Counted from the first letter of the stretch, positions 1 through 8,135 are shown. The stretch is DNA of 64,000 nt from CAMLIZ01 sp036231905 (GCF_036231905.1 NZ_JAZARE010000007.1:294225-358224); one strand, 5' to 3'. The notes: generated by a model from the sequence alone, not told the origin. Made by a program: numbers and translations.

Positions 1-1
1 C

Positions 2-1351
2 GCCAGCGTGGGCATGCCGGTGAACTACCGGCACTGGAGCTACGGCAAGGAGTTCATCGCCACCGAGAAGAACTATCGGCGTGGCCACATGGGCCTGGCC
101 TACGAAATCGTCATCAACTCGAATCCTTGCATCAGCTACCTGATGGAAGAGAACTCGATGGCGATGCAGGCCCTGGTGATCGCGCATGCGGCCTATGGCC
201 ACAACAGCTTCTTCAAGGGCAACTACCTGTTCCGCATGTGGACCGATGCGTCGTCGATCATCGACTACCTGGTTTATGCGAAGAACTACATCGCCGAGTG
301 CGAGGAGCGCCATGGCATCGACGCGGTGGAGGAGCTGCTCGACAGCTGCCACGCGCTGCAGAACCACGGCGTGGACCGCTATCGCCGGCCGCAGAAGCTA
401 AGCCTGGCGCAGGAACAGGCGCGCCGCGAGGACCGCGAGGCCTACGCGCAGCAGCAGATCAACGACCTGTGGCGCACCCTGCCCAAGAAGGCGGAGAAGG
501 CGGAAGAGGCCTCCAACGAACGGCGCTTCCCGAGCGAGCCGCAGGAGAACCTGCTGTACTTCATCGAAAAGAACGCGCCGCTGCTGGAGCCCTGGCAGCG
601 CGAGATCGTGCGCATCGTGCGCAAGGTGGCGCAGTACTTCTACCCCCAGCGCCAGACCCAGGTGATGAACGAAGGCTGGGCCACCTTCTGGCACCACCGC
701 CTGCTGAACACGCTGTACGACGACGGTTACCTCACCGACGGCGTGATGATCGAGTGGCTGAAGTCGCACACCAACGTGGTGTACCAGCCACCGGTGGGCC
801 ACCCGGCCTACAGCGGCATCAACCCGTATGCGCTCGGCTTTGCGATGTACACCGACATCAAGCGCATCTGCGAGAAGCCCACCGAGGAAGACCGCCTCTG
901 GTTCCCCGACATCGCGGGCAGCGACTGGCTGCCCACGCTCGACCATGCGATGCGCAACTTCAAGGACGAGAGCTTCATCGGCCAGTACCTTTCACCGCAG
1001 CTGATGCGCGAGTTCCGGCTCTTTGCCATCCTGGACGACGAGAAGGAAAACGAGCTGGAGGTGGCGGCCATCCACGACGAGCAGGGCTACCGCCGGCTGC
1101 GCGAAACCCTGGCCCACCAGTACGACCTGGGCTCGCGGGAGCCCAACATCCAGGTGTGGAACGTCAACCTGCGCGGCGACCGCTCATTGACCCTGCGCCA
1201 CACGCAGCACAACGACCGCCCGCTTCACGACACGGCGCAGGAGGTGCTCAAGCACGTCGCCCGCCTCTGGGGCTTCGGCGTGCACCTGGAGAGCGTGAAT
1301 GGCAAGGGCGAGTTGACGCGGCGCTGGAGCGTGCAGCCGCCGCAGGAGTGA
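2..1351 (+). CDS. SpoVR/YcgB family protein, 5' end outside window
   Basis: The visible 449 or so codons match the SpoVR family (E. coli YcgB is about 510 residues), so some 60 N-terminal residues lie left of the window. The frame is open from base 2, and the first possible start codons (8 and 14) are probably internal. Family-typical stretches are the early EIVINSNP and YLMEEN segments, HNSFFKGNYLF, and the mid-protein NEGWATFWHH segment. Conserved histidines and acidic residues suggest a metal-dependent role, but the biochemical function of the family is unsettled. In many proteobacteria spoVR is the last gene after a PrkA-type serine kinase and the YeaH-like VWA protein; those would lie upstream here. 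It converges on the next gene with 22 bp between stops. Confidence 0.93.
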   Translation, partial: ASVGMPVNYRHWSYGKEFIATEKNYRRGHMGLAYEIVINSNPCISYLMEENSMAMQALVIAHAAYGHNSFFKGNYLFRMWTDASSIIDYLVYAKNYIAECEERHGIDAVEELLDSCHALQNHGVDRYRRPQKLSLAQEQARREDREAYAQQQINDLWRTLPKKAEKAEEASNERRFPSEPQENLLYFIEKNAPLLEPWQREIVRIVRKVAQYFYPQRQTQVMNEGWATFWHHRLLNTLYDDGYLTDGVMIEWLKSHTNVVYQPPVGHPAYSGINPYALGFAMYTDIKRICEKPTEEDRLWFPDIAGSDWLPTLDHAMRNFKDESFIGQYLSPQLMREFRLFAILDDEKENELEVAAIHDEQGYRRLRETLAHQYDLGSREPNIQVWNVNLRGDRSLTLRHTQHNDRPLHDTAQEVLKHVARLWGFGVHLESVNGKGELTRRWSVQPPQE

Positions 1352-1373
1352 GCGGCTGCACGGTGGCGGCGCT

Positions 1374-2363
1374 TCAGCCGCCGTAGTTGGACCAGGGCTG
1401 GCCGGTGAGCGTGGCGCTTGGCGTGGTGGCACCGGCAGGGTAGAACTCGAAGTCCACCAGGTCACCCGGCCGTGCCCGGACGACAAGAGCGTCACCGGCC
1501 GCGTCCCGCATGCGCAGGCTGCCGCTGGTGGGGTGGCCATCGGCCGCCAGCACGAAGGGCTGGGGCTGGTCGAGCAGGTAGGTTTCACCGCCCAGCCCCA
1601 GGCGGCCGGTGATCGAGAAGCTGCCGCTGCCGTCGCTGGCGAACTGCCCGCTGAAGGTGGTGTTGTAGACGACGGTCTGGCCGCTGGTGGATGCGGTCAT
1701 GTCGGTGAAGCTCATGCTCACGCTGGTCATGCCGCCAGAAGCCGGTGCGTAGGACATCTGGAACTGCCCGCTCATGCTGTCCGCCCCCACACTCAGGGCG
1801 TTGAAGCTGCCGCTGGCCTGCAGGGCGCTGGGAATGCCCTGGCCGTCGATCTGCAGGCCTTGCAAGGTCATGGACAAGCCGCCATTGGCGGCCGGTTCGT
1901 CGGCGGTGAACGCACAGTTGCTCAGCATGAGGCTGATGCTGTCGCCGACGCTGAGCTGGCCGTTGTTGTCGGCGTCGTTGAAGGTGATGGTCACGGAGCC
2001 GCTGGAATCGCAGGCCACCGTGTCGCTTGTCACCGCCGTCACGCGCGCCTGGCCGCCGGCGCGCAAGGCGACTGCACGCGCGGACACCACGCTGCGCAAG
2101 GCGGTGCGCACGGCGCTTGTGCTGGCGCCCTGGGCCGTGCCGCCGCTCGCGCCGGAGACGTCCGCACTGCCCGCCACATTGACCACGGTGCGCGCAAGCG
2201 GCGTGGCCAGGCTTTGGTAGTTGCTGACGCTCACGTCAGAGCCGGCAGACGCGCCGCTGGACGTGCTTGAGCTGTCGCCGCCGCCTCCACCACAGGCTGA
2301 GAGGAGGGTGGCGCAGGCCAGCGCCACGGCGAGCAGGGGGCGGGATGCGGAATGTCGCGGCAT
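1374..2363 (-). CDS. putative outer-membrane lipoprotein, function unknown
   Basis: A 329-residue secreted protein. The start at 2363 is chosen because it gives a textbook lipoprotein signal: basic MPRHSASR, hydrophobic core, lipobox LLSAC with the lipidated Cys at residue 24. A longer open frame to 2459 would bury the signal. A Gly/Ser-rich tether follows. Near the middle is a calcium-loop-like segment (DADNNGQLSVGD) similar to dockerin/EF loops. The rest is low-complexity Ser/Thr/Gly beta-type sequence. I recognise no catalytic motif. Proteins of this type (short Gly tether plus one acidic loop) recur in Burkholderiales surface proteomes. Function not assigned. Confidence 0.8.
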   Translation of the reverse strand: MPRHSASRPLLAVALACATLLSACGGGGGDSSSTSSGASAGSDVSVSNYQSLATPLARTVVNVAGSADVSGASGGTAQGASTSAVRTALRSVVSARAVALRAGGQARVTAVTSDTVACDSSGSVTITFNDADNNGQLSVGDSISLMLSNCAFTADEPAANGGLSMTLQGLQIDGQGIPSALQASGSFNALSVGADSMSGQFQMSYAPASGGMTSVSMSFTDMTASTSGQTVVYNTTFSGQFASDGSGSFSITGRLGLGGETYLLDQPQPFVLAADGHPTSGSLRMRDAAGDALVVRARPGDLVDFEFYPAGATTPSATLTGQPWSNYGG

Positions 2364-2423
2364 GTCGGTATCCGTGGGTGGCTGAGGAAAGCGCCGATTT
2401 TCGGCGTGGCCCCAGGCCTTCCG

Positions 2424-2470
2424 CACCCCCGACCGGGGGGAGTGCCGTGCGGAGTGCACAGCCCGCGGCG
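2424..2470 (-). repeat. GC palindrome after dld stop, possible divergent copy of the 3' repeat family
   Basis: Directly downstream of the dld stop codon (minus strand) lies a C5/G6 palindrome (CCCCC GACC GGGGGG) followed by a GC-rich tail. Its position (immediately after a minus-strand stop) and its C-run/G-run core resemble the better repeats at 12281, 13596 and 41094, but the right arm differs. Possibly a degenerate member, or just a terminator-like hairpin without a T-run. Confidence 0.35.
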
Positions 2471-2473
2471 CTT

Positions 2474-3895
2474 TCAGGCCGCGAAGATCTTCCCCGGGTT
2501 CATGATGTTCTTCGGGTCCAGCGCCTGCTTGAGCGTGCGCATCATCGCCACGGCGCCGGCGCCGGCTTCATCCACCAGGAAGCCCATCTTGTGCAGGCCG
2601 ATGCCGTGCTCCCCGGTGCAGGTGCCTTCCATACGCAGCGCGCGCTGCACCAGCTGCAGGCTCAGGCGCTCCGCGGTGTCGCGTTCGGCGGGCAGGTTCG
2701 GGTCCAGCAGGTAGCCCATGTGGAAGTTGCCATCGCCCACGTGGCCCACCACGAAGTAGGGCAGCCCGCTGGCATCGGCCTCGGCCATCGTCTCCGTCAC
2801 GCACTCGGCCAAGCGCGAGATTGGCACGCAGGTGTCGGTGGTGACGCAGCGGCAGCCGGGCTTGGTCTGCAGCGCGGACAGGTAGGCGTGGTGCCGCGCC
2901 GCCCACAACCGGGTGCGTTCCTCCGGCGTGGTGGCCCACTGGAAGGCTTCGCCGCCATGGTCCAGGGCGAGCTGCTGCACCGTGTCGGCCTGCTCCTGCA
3001 CGCTGGCCGGGCTGCCGTGGAACTCCATCAGCAGCATGGGCGCTTCGCGCAGGTCGAGCTTGTCGTGCCGGTTCACCGCGCGGATGGCGTTCACGTCGAG
3101 CAGCTCGCAGCGCGCGATGGGCACGCCCACCTGGATGATCTCGATGGTGGTGGTGACGGCCGCTTCGACGCTGGGAAAGTGGCACACCGCTGCGAGGATG
3201 GCCTCGGGGAGCGGGTAAAGCTTGAGCGTCACCTCCGTCATCACGCCCAGCGTGCCCTCGCTGCCCACGAACAGGCGCGTCAGGTCGTAACCGGCGCTGG
3301 ACTTGCGCGCTCGCGTGCCGGTGTGGATGACTTCGCCGGTGGCGGTGACCACGGTGAGGCCGAGCACGTTTTCGCGCATGGTGCCGTAGCGCACCGCGTT
3401 GGTCCCGCTCGCGCGCGTGGCGGCCATGCCGCCGATGGACGCGTCGGCGCCCGGATCGATCGGAAAGAACAGGCCCGTGTGCCGGATCTCGTCGTTGAGC
3501 TGCTTGCGGGTGACGCCGGCCTGCACGGTGACGGTCTGGTCCTCCGGGTTCACGCGCAGCAGGCGGTTCATGGGCGTCAGGTCGATGCTCACGCCGCCCT
3601 GCACCGCGAGCAGGTGGCCTTCCAGCGAAGAGCCGGCGCCATAGGGAATCACAGGCACCGCATGCTCGTGCGCCAGCGCCACCACCGCAGCCACCTCCTC
3701 GGTGCTGTCGCAGTACACCACCACGTCGGGCGGCGGCACGTCGAAGGGCGACTCGTCGCGGCCGTGCTGCTCACGCACCGCCATCGCGGTGGAGCAGCGT
3801 GCGCCAAAGCGCTGCTGCAGCGCCTCCAGCATGGCCGCCGGCAGAGGGCGGCGCTCGATCTGCGGCAGATGGTGGCTCGGCAACGGCGCATTCAT
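2474..3895 (-). CDS. dld: FAD-binding D-lactate dehydrogenase (cytochrome-type)
   Basis: A 473-residue FAD-linked oxidase of the GlcD/D-lactate dehydrogenase family, which oxidises D-2-hydroxy acids and passes electrons to the respiratory chain. The N-terminal PCMH-type FAD domain is visible as VIPYGAGSSLEGH, PGADASIGGM and FVGSEGTLGVMTEVTLKLYP. The C-terminal cap carries the metal/substrate motif VGHVGDGNFH and the closing GTCTGEHGIG and DPKNIMNPGKIF. Length fits single-subunit DLD rather than the split GlcDEF glycolate oxidase, and no glcE/F partners are nearby. There is no transmembrane segment, so membrane association would be peripheral. It is transcribed alone; the substrate (D-lactate or another D-hydroxy acid) cannot be fixed from sequence. 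Confidence 0.93.
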   Translation of the reverse strand: MNAPLPSHHLPQIERRPLPAAMLEALQQRFGARCSTAMAVREQHGRDESPFDVPPPDVVVYCDSTEEVAAVVALAHEHAVPVIPYGAGSSLEGHLLAVQGGVSIDLTPMNRLLRVNPEDQTVTVQAGVTRKQLNDEIRHTGLFFPIDPGADASIGGMAATRASGTNAVRYGTMRENVLGLTVVTATGEVIHTGTRARKSSAGYDLTRLFVGSEGTLGVMTEVTLKLYPLPEAILAAVCHFPSVEAAVTTTIEIIQVGVPIARCELLDVNAIRAVNRHDKLDLREAPMLLMEFHGSPASVQEQADTVQQLALDHGGEAFQWATTPEERTRLWAARHHAYLSALQTKPGCRCVTTDTCVPISRLAECVTETMAEADASGLPYFVVGHVGDGNFHMGYLLDPNLPAERDTAERLSLQLVQRALRMEGTCTGEHGIGLHKMGFLVDEAGAGAVAMMRTLKQALDPKNIMNPGKIFAA

Positions 3896-4006
3896 GGCAG
3901 CCCCTTCGAAAGGTGAACCTGATTCTAGGCACCGGCTCTTGCGGCTTGTGCTTGCAACCCTGCAGTGTCAATATGCCGTCGGGCCGACCAACCATTGGAG
4001 GTTCCC

Positions 4007-4144
4007 ATGACCGAGACCGGATGGTGGATCCTGTTGAGCCTGGCGCTCGCCTTGCTGTGTTTCAGCGCCGTGCGCACCGACGTGTGGGCCGCCTGGCTGC
4101 ACGAGCGTTTCGATCCCTGGCTGCAGCGCATCCGGCATCACTGA
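4007..4144 (+). CDS. small single-pass membrane protein, 45 residues, unknown
   Basis: A short gene with a strong ribosome-binding site (GGAGG at 3997-4001, 5 bases before ATG). It encodes MTETGWWILLSLALALLCF, a single hydrophobic helix at residues 5-20, then a Trp-rich amphipathic tail ending in RIRHH. It sits 30 bp upstream of the cobalamin adenosyltransferase on the same strand, so it may be co-transcribed. No family recognised. The good SD, the clean membrane helix and the gene-sized gap support it as a real gene. Confidence 0.6.
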   Translation: MTETGWWILLSLALALLCFSAVRTDVWAAWLHERFDPWLQRIRHH

Positions 4145-4174
4145 GTGCCGCTGAAGCCGGTCTAACATCGCCGG

Positions 4175-4750
4175 ATGGCGAATCGACTTTCACAAATCGC
4201 GACCCGCACCGGCGACGACGGCAGCACCGGCCTGGGTGACGGCAGCCGGGTGCGCAAGAACCACTTGCGCGTGATGGCGATGGGCGACGTGGACGAGCTG
4301 AACTCCCAGCTCGGTGTGTTGCTGTGCGAGCCGCTGCCCGATGACGTGCGCGAGCTGCTCGTCACGGTGCAGCATGAGCTGTTCAACCTGGGTGGCGAGC
4401 TGTCGATCCCGGGCTACACGCTGCTGAAGGCCGAGGCGGTGGAGCGGCTGGATGCCGCGCTGGCGCACTACAACGCCCAGCTGCCGCGCTTGAAGGAATT
4501 CATCCTGCCGGCGGGAACCCGCAGCGCTTCACTGGCCCATGTGGGGCGCTCCGTAGCGCGCCGGGCCGAGCGCGCGGTGGTGTCGCTGGGGCAGGAAGAG
4601 CCGATCAACGACGCACCGCGCCAGTACCTCAACCGCCTGTCGGACCTGCTGTTCGTGCTGGCCCGCGTGCTCAACCGTGCCAACCTCGACGGGCTGGGCG
4701 GCGACGACGTCTACTGGCACAGCGAGCGCCTGCAGCAGATGGGCGACTGA
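4175..4750 (+). CDS. pduO: PduO-type cob(I)alamin adenosyltransferase
   Basis: A 191-residue ATP:corrinoid adenosyltransferase that makes adenosylcobalamin from cob(I)alamin and ATP, in the cytoplasm. The N-terminal ATP motif TRTGDDGSTGLGDG (residues 11-24) and the C-terminal arginine helix NRLSDLLFVLAR define the PduO/MMAB trimeric family rather than the CobA/CobO P-loop type. Full length for the family. No other cobalamin gene lies in the window, so it probably supports an adenosylcobalamin enzyme or salvage elsewhere. A strong hairpin follows the stop. Confidence 0.95.
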   Translation: MANRLSQIATRTGDDGSTGLGDGSRVRKNHLRVMAMGDVDELNSQLGVLLCEPLPDDVRELLVTVQHELFNLGGELSIPGYTLLKAEAVERLDAALAHYNAQLPRLKEFILPAGTRSASLAHVGRSVARRAERAVVSLGQEEPINDAPRQYLNRLSDLLFVLARVLNRANLDGLGGDDVYWHSERLQQMGD

Positions 4751-4758
4751 AAAGCCAA

Positions 4759-4784
4759 CGGCCGGTGCATCACTGCACCGGCCG
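4759..4784. terminator. bidirectional hairpin between convergent genes
   Basis: Perfect 11-bp stem (CGGCCGGTGCA / TGCACCGGCCG) with loop TCAC between the convergent pduO and EF-hand genes. There is no long T-run on either side, so intrinsic termination may be weak, but placement suits a shared 3' stabiliser or terminator. Confidence 0.6.
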
Positions 4785-4803
4785 CCGTCAGGCTGGGTCC
4801 TGT

Positions 4804-5118
4804 TTACTTCGCTGCGGGTGCCGCAGCGGCCACACCGGCTTCGAATTCAGCGGCGCTGATGATCCCGTCGCTGTCCTTGTCCAGCTGGGTGAACTTCTCG
4901 GCCACGGCGGGCAGGGCGGCCGCTTCTTCACGCGACAGCTTGCCGTCGCTGTTGGCGTCGGCGCGCTTGAAGGCCGCCTTCACGGCCGAGCCGTCCGCCT
5001 GGGCGGGAGCGGCCTGGGTGCTGTCGGCGGCTTGCGTCGCGGCGGTGGCCTGCGCGTTGGCGCCCAGGGCCAGGGCGGCGAGCGAAGCGGCGACAGCAAG
5101 CTTGTGCAGAGAAACCAT
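4804..5118 (-). CDS. secreted EF-hand protein
   Basis: A 104-residue exported protein with a Sec signal peptide (MVSLHKLAVAASLAALALGANAQA, probable cleavage after ANA). The mature part holds two canonical EF-hand loops, DANSDGKLSREE and DKDSDGIISAAE, with all acidic ligands in place, so it likely binds calcium in the periplasm. An Ala-rich tail follows. Same strand as aroG, 149 bp downstream of it; co-transcription is possible but not needed. No enzyme domain, so a calcium buffer or sensor role is only inferred. Confidence 0.85.
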   Translation of the reverse strand: MVSLHKLAVAASLAALALGANAQATAATQAADSTQAAPAQADGSAVKAAFKRADANSDGKLSREEAAALPAVAEKFTQLDKDSDGIISAAEFEAGVAAAAPAAK

Positions 5119-5267
5119 TGAAACGTCCTCGGTGAGTTGGTTGAGAGAGGCGCCATTTCAACGAGCCCGGCCCGTCAAAGCCAGCTTCTTTGCCTGCGGT
5201 TGCCTCGCTCACCACTTCTCCGGGCCTGGTTACACCACCTTGCGTCGAGTGACCTCTGCGCGCTGCT

Positions 5268-6386
5268 TCAGCCCCGGCGCCGTTTCACCGCCTGGCTCAG
5301 CACCTCCAGCACGGTCAGGGAGTCGTCCCAGCCGATGCAGGCGTCGGTGATGCTCTTGCCGTATTCAAGCGCTGAGGCGTCGTCCTTGCCGGGGGAGAAC
5401 TTCTGTGCGCCGGGGGTGAGGTGGCTTTCCACCATCACACCAAAGATCTGCCGGCCGCCCGCTTCGATCTGGCGGGCGATGTCGCGTGCCACGTCCACCT
5501 GCTTCTCGTGCTGCTTGCTCGAATTGGCATGCGAGCAGTCGATCATCAGGGTGCAGGGCAGCTTGGCGGCCTCCAGGTCCTTGCAGGCCGCGGCGACGTG
5601 GGCGGCGTCGTAGTTGGGCGCCTTGCCGCCGCGCAGGATCACGTGGCAGTCCTTGTTGCCCTTGGTCTCCACGATGGCCACCTGGCCGTTTTTGTGCACC
5701 GAGAGAAAGTGGTGCGGCCGCGCGGCGGCCTGGATCGCGTCGGTGGCGATCTTGATGTTGCCGTCGGTGCCGTTCTTGAAGCCGATCGGCGCCGAGATGC
5801 CCGAGGCCAGCTCCCGGTGCACCTGGCTCTCGGTGGTGCGGGCGCCGATGGCGCCCCAGCTGATCAGGTCGCCGATGTATTGCGGCGAGATGACATCGAG
5901 GAATTCACTGCCGGCCGGCATGCCCAGGCGGTTGATCTCCAGCAGCAGCTGGCGCGCGATGCGCAGGCCCTCGTCGATGCGGTAGCTCTCGTCGAGGTAG
6001 GGGTCGTTGATCAGGCCCTTCCAGCCGACGGTGGTGCGCGGCTTCTCGAAGTACACCCGCATCACGATCTCCAGCGTGTCCGCATGGCGCGTGCGCTCGG
6101 CCTTGAGCTTCCTGGCGTACTCCAGCGCGGCGATCGGATCATGGATGGAGCACGGCCCGATGATCACCAGCAGCCGGTCGTCCTTGCCCTGCATGATGCG
6201 GCGGATGCGCTGGCGCGTGTCCACCACCAGCGTCTCCATCGCCGTGCCGCGGATCGGGAAGAAGCGGATCAGGTGCTCAGGCGGCGGCAGCGGCATGATG
6301 TCCTTGATGCGTTCGTCGTCGGTCTGGCTGGTGCGGTCCGTGGGTGCATACCAGCCCTCGGCGGCCTGGGTGGATTTCGCGTTCAT
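5268..6386 (-). CDS. aroG: 3-deoxy-7-phosphoheptulonate (DAHP) synthase, class I
   Basis: A 372-residue class I (AroF/G/H-type) DAHP synthase. It condenses phosphoenolpyruvate and erythrose 4-phosphate in the first step of the shikimate pathway. Motifs seen: IGPCSIHD, MRVYFEKPRTTVGWKGLINDP, GARTTESQVHRELASG, KNGTDG, MIDCSHANS and the C-terminal SITDACIGWDD. Length equals E. coli AroG/F. The N-terminal extension that forms the allosteric site is present, but which amino acid inhibits the enzyme cannot be read reliably. The upstream 190 bp hold a leader peptide rich in Phe/Tyr/Trp codons and an intrinsic terminator, so expression is probably controlled by attenuation (see separate entries). Confidence 0.97.
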   Translation of the reverse strand: MNAKSTQAAEGWYAPTDRTSQTDDERIKDIMPLPPPEHLIRFFPIRGTAMETLVVDTRQRIRRIMQGKDDRLLVIIGPCSIHDPIAALEYARKLKAERTRHADTLEIVMRVYFEKPRTTVGWKGLINDPYLDESYRIDEGLRIARQLLLEINRLGMPAGSEFLDVISPQYIGDLISWGAIGARTTESQVHRELASGISAPIGFKNGTDGNIKIATDAIQAAARPHHFLSVHKNGQVAIVETKGNKDCHVILRGGKAPNYDAAHVAAACKDLEAAKLPCTLMIDCSHANSSKQHEKQVDVARDIARQIEAGGRQIFGVMVESHLTPGAQKFSPGKDDASALEYGKSITDACIGWDDSLTVLEVLSQAVKRRRG

Positions 6387-6426
6387 GGGTGGGCTTCTCC
6401 TCGGGGCGGGTGTGTGCGTGATGACG

Positions 6427-6459
6427 AAAAAAAACCGCCGGGTACAGACCCGGCGGTTT
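6427..6459 (-). terminator. attenuator terminator upstream of aroG
   Basis: On the minus strand: AAACCGCCGGG, loop TCTGTA, CCCGGCGGTTT, then a run of eight T (complement of A at 6427-6434). The 11-bp perfect stem plus T-run is an ideal intrinsic terminator, but it lies 41-73 bases before the aroG start and 30 bases after the leader peptide stop, not at a gene end. A segment of the leader (6509-6515, CCGGCGG on the minus strand) is exactly complementary to CCGCCGG in the 5' arm, so it can act as antiterminator. Basis: direct sequence; mechanism inferred from classical attenuators. Confidence 0.88.
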
Positions 6460-6488
6460 GAGGATTCGGTGCGCTTTGCTTTTTTGGC

Positions 6489-6572
6489 CTAGGCGCTTGC
6501 CTCTCCTGCCGCCGGATGACGGTGCGAGAAAAACCAAAAGCCAAAAAAGTAGACGCGGGCGGCGGAGCGCAT
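6489..6572 (-). CDS. aromatic-rich leader peptide of aroG attenuator (27 aa)
   Basis: Minus-strand ATG at 6572 opens a 27-codon frame ending in TAG at 6489. Residues 8-15 read YFFGFWFF: one Tyr, five Phe and one Trp in eight codons. Four of the five Phe codons are TTT, rare in this GC-rich genome. Such clustering of regulatory codons just before a terminator hairpin is the hallmark of leader peptides such as those of pheA and trpE. Early codons (CCGCCG around 6560-6566) can pair with CGGCGG near 6510-6514, giving a classical 1:2 hairpin. Ribosome stalling at residues 8-12 would free the antiterminator. No Shine-Dalgarno lies at the usual distance. The mix of all three aromatic residues suits the first common enzyme of aromatic synthesis. 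Confidence 0.85.
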   Translation of the reverse strand: MRSAARVYFFGFWFFSHRHPAAGEASA

Positions 6573-6579
6573 GGGCGCG

Positions 6580-6610
6580 AATGTAGCACGCCCCTTGTGC
6601 GGTGCGTCAA
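6580..6610 (-). promoter_or_regulatory. candidate sigma70 promoter of leader-aroG
   Basis: Minus strand: -35 TTGACG (6605-6610), 19-base spacer, then an extended -10 TGC-TACATT (hexamer at 6580-6585). The predicted start point, about 7 bases downstream, falls at or next to the leader ATG (6572), so the leader peptide mRNA may be leaderless. It lies 53 bases after the tldD stop codon. Confidence 0.5.
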
Positions 6611-6662
6611 GCGGCCGCGCTGGCTGGCGAAGGCAGGATTCGCGCGCCACGAACGCGCTACC

Positions 6663-8135
6663 TCAGGCGGTGCCGCCCACGGTGAGGCCGTCGATGCGCA
6701 GCGTTGGCTGGCCCACGCCGACCGGCACGCTCTGGCCTTCCTTGCCGCAGGTGCCGACGCCGCTGTCCAGCTCCAGGTCGTTGCCGATCATGGTCACGCG
6801 GGTCAGCGCGTCGGGCCCGTTGCCGATGATGGTGGCGCCCTTCACCGGGTACTGGATGCGGCCGTTCTCCACCCAGAACGCCTCGCTGGCGGAGAACACG
6901 AACTTGCCGCTGGTGATGTCGACCTGGCCGCCGCCAAAGTTGGTGGCATACAGGCCGCGCTGGATGGAAGCGACGATCTCGTCCTTGCTCTTGTCGCCGG
7001 CCAGCATGTAGGTGTTGGTCATGCGCGGCATCGGCACATGCGCATAACTCTCGCGCCGGCCGTTGCCGGTGGGGTTCACCTTCATCAGGCGGGCGTTCAT
7101 CGAGTCCTGGATGTAGCCGCGCAGGATGCCGTCCTCGATCAGCACGTTGCGCTGGCTCGGGTTGCCCTCGTCGTCCACGTTGAGCGAGCCACGCCGGTCG
7201 GGCAAGGTGCCGTCGTCCAGCACGGTCACGCCCTTGGCGGCCACCCGCTTGCCGATCATGCCGGCGAAGGCGCTCGAACCCTTGCGGTTGAAGTCGCCTT
7301 CCAGGCCGTGGCCGATGGCTTCGTGCAGCAGCACGCCGGGCCAGCCCGGGCCCAGCACCACGGTCATCTCGCCGGCGGGCACCGGGCGCGATTCCAGGTT
7401 GGTGAGCGCGGCGTTGACGGCCTGGTCCACGTAACTGTCGATCACGGCGTCCTGGAAGTAGCCCAGGCCAAAACGCCCGCCGCCGCCGCCGGAGCCCACT
7501 TCGCGCCGGCCGTTGTGTTCGGCAATGACGGTGACCGACAGGCGCACCAGCGGCCTCACGTCGGCGGCGCGCGTGCCGTCGGCGCGCGCCACCATCACCA
7601 CGTCATATTCGGCGGCCAGCCCAGCCATCACCTGCACGATGCGCGGGTCCTTGGCGCGGGCGCGCTTTTCCACCTTCTCCAGCAGCGCCACCTTCTGCGC
7701 GCTGTCGAGCGTGCCGATCGGGTCGGTGGGCGCATAGAGCACCCGGCTGCGCGCCACCAGTGGCCGCCCGGGCACCTTCACGCGCCGGCTCTGGCCGGCG
7801 GCGGCGATGGTGCGCACGGTGCGGGCAGCGTCCAGCAGGGCCGCTTCGGAGATGTCGTCGGAGTACGCGAAAGCGGTTTTTTCACCGGCCACCGCACGCA
7901 CGCCCACGCCCTGGTCGATGCTGAAGCTGCCGCTCTTGACGATGCCTTCCTCCAGGCTCCAGCCCTCATGGCGCGTGGTCTGGAAGTACAGGTCCGCATC
8001 ATCGATGCGGTGCTCGCTGATGGTGCGCAGCGCGCTCGACAGGGCCGATTCGGTGAGGTCGAAGGGTTCGAGCAGCAGCGACTGGGCGATGCCCAGGCGT
8101 TCGATGGTGGGTTCGCGGGCAATCATGCGGATCAT
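6663..8135 (-). CDS. tldD: metalloprotease TldD
   Basis: A 490-residue TldD, the zinc protease subunit that acts with TldE/PmbA. In E. coli the pair matures microcin B17 and degrades the CcdA antitoxin. The metal motif HEAIGH is at residues 271-276, with the flanking LGPGWPGVLLHEAIGHGLEGDF block; the C-terminal GTCGKEGQ motif with its cysteine is intact. The frame opens at 8135, but an ATG 9 bases in (MIAREPT, 8126) is an equally good start. No pmbA is visible in the window; in betaproteobacteria it is usually unlinked. It is followed by the aroG leader region on the same strand. Confidence 0.96.
   Translation of the reverse strand: MIRMIAREPTIERLGIAQSLLLEPFDLTESALSSALRTISEHRIDDADLYFQTTRHEGWSLEEGIVKSGSFSIDQGVGVRAVAGEKTAFAYSDDISEAALLDAARTVRTIAAAGQSRRVKVPGRPLVARSRVLYAPTDPIGTLDSAQKVALLEKVEKRARAKDPRIVQVMAGLAAEYDVVMVARADGTRAADVRPLVRLSVTVIAEHNGRREVGSGGGGGRFGLGYFQDAVIDSYVDQAVNAALTNLESRPVPAGEMTVVLGPGWPGVLLHEAIGHGLEGDFNRKGSSAFAGMIGKRVAAKGVTVLDDGTLPDRRGSLNVDDEGNPSQRNVLIEDGILRGYIQDSMNARLMKVNPTGNGRRESYAHVPMPRMTNTYMLAGDKSKDEIVASIQRGLYATNFGGGQVDITSGKFVFSASEAFWVENGRIQYPVKGATIIGNGPDALTRVTMIGNDLELDSGVGTCGKEGQSVPVGVGQPTLRIDGLTVGGTA

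Noticed and set aside
6277..6537. Minus-strand frame starting MVFLAPSSGG as aroG leader
   Set aside because: It runs into aroG out of frame, lacks aromatic codon clustering and crosses the terminator; the 6489-6572 frame explains the region much better.
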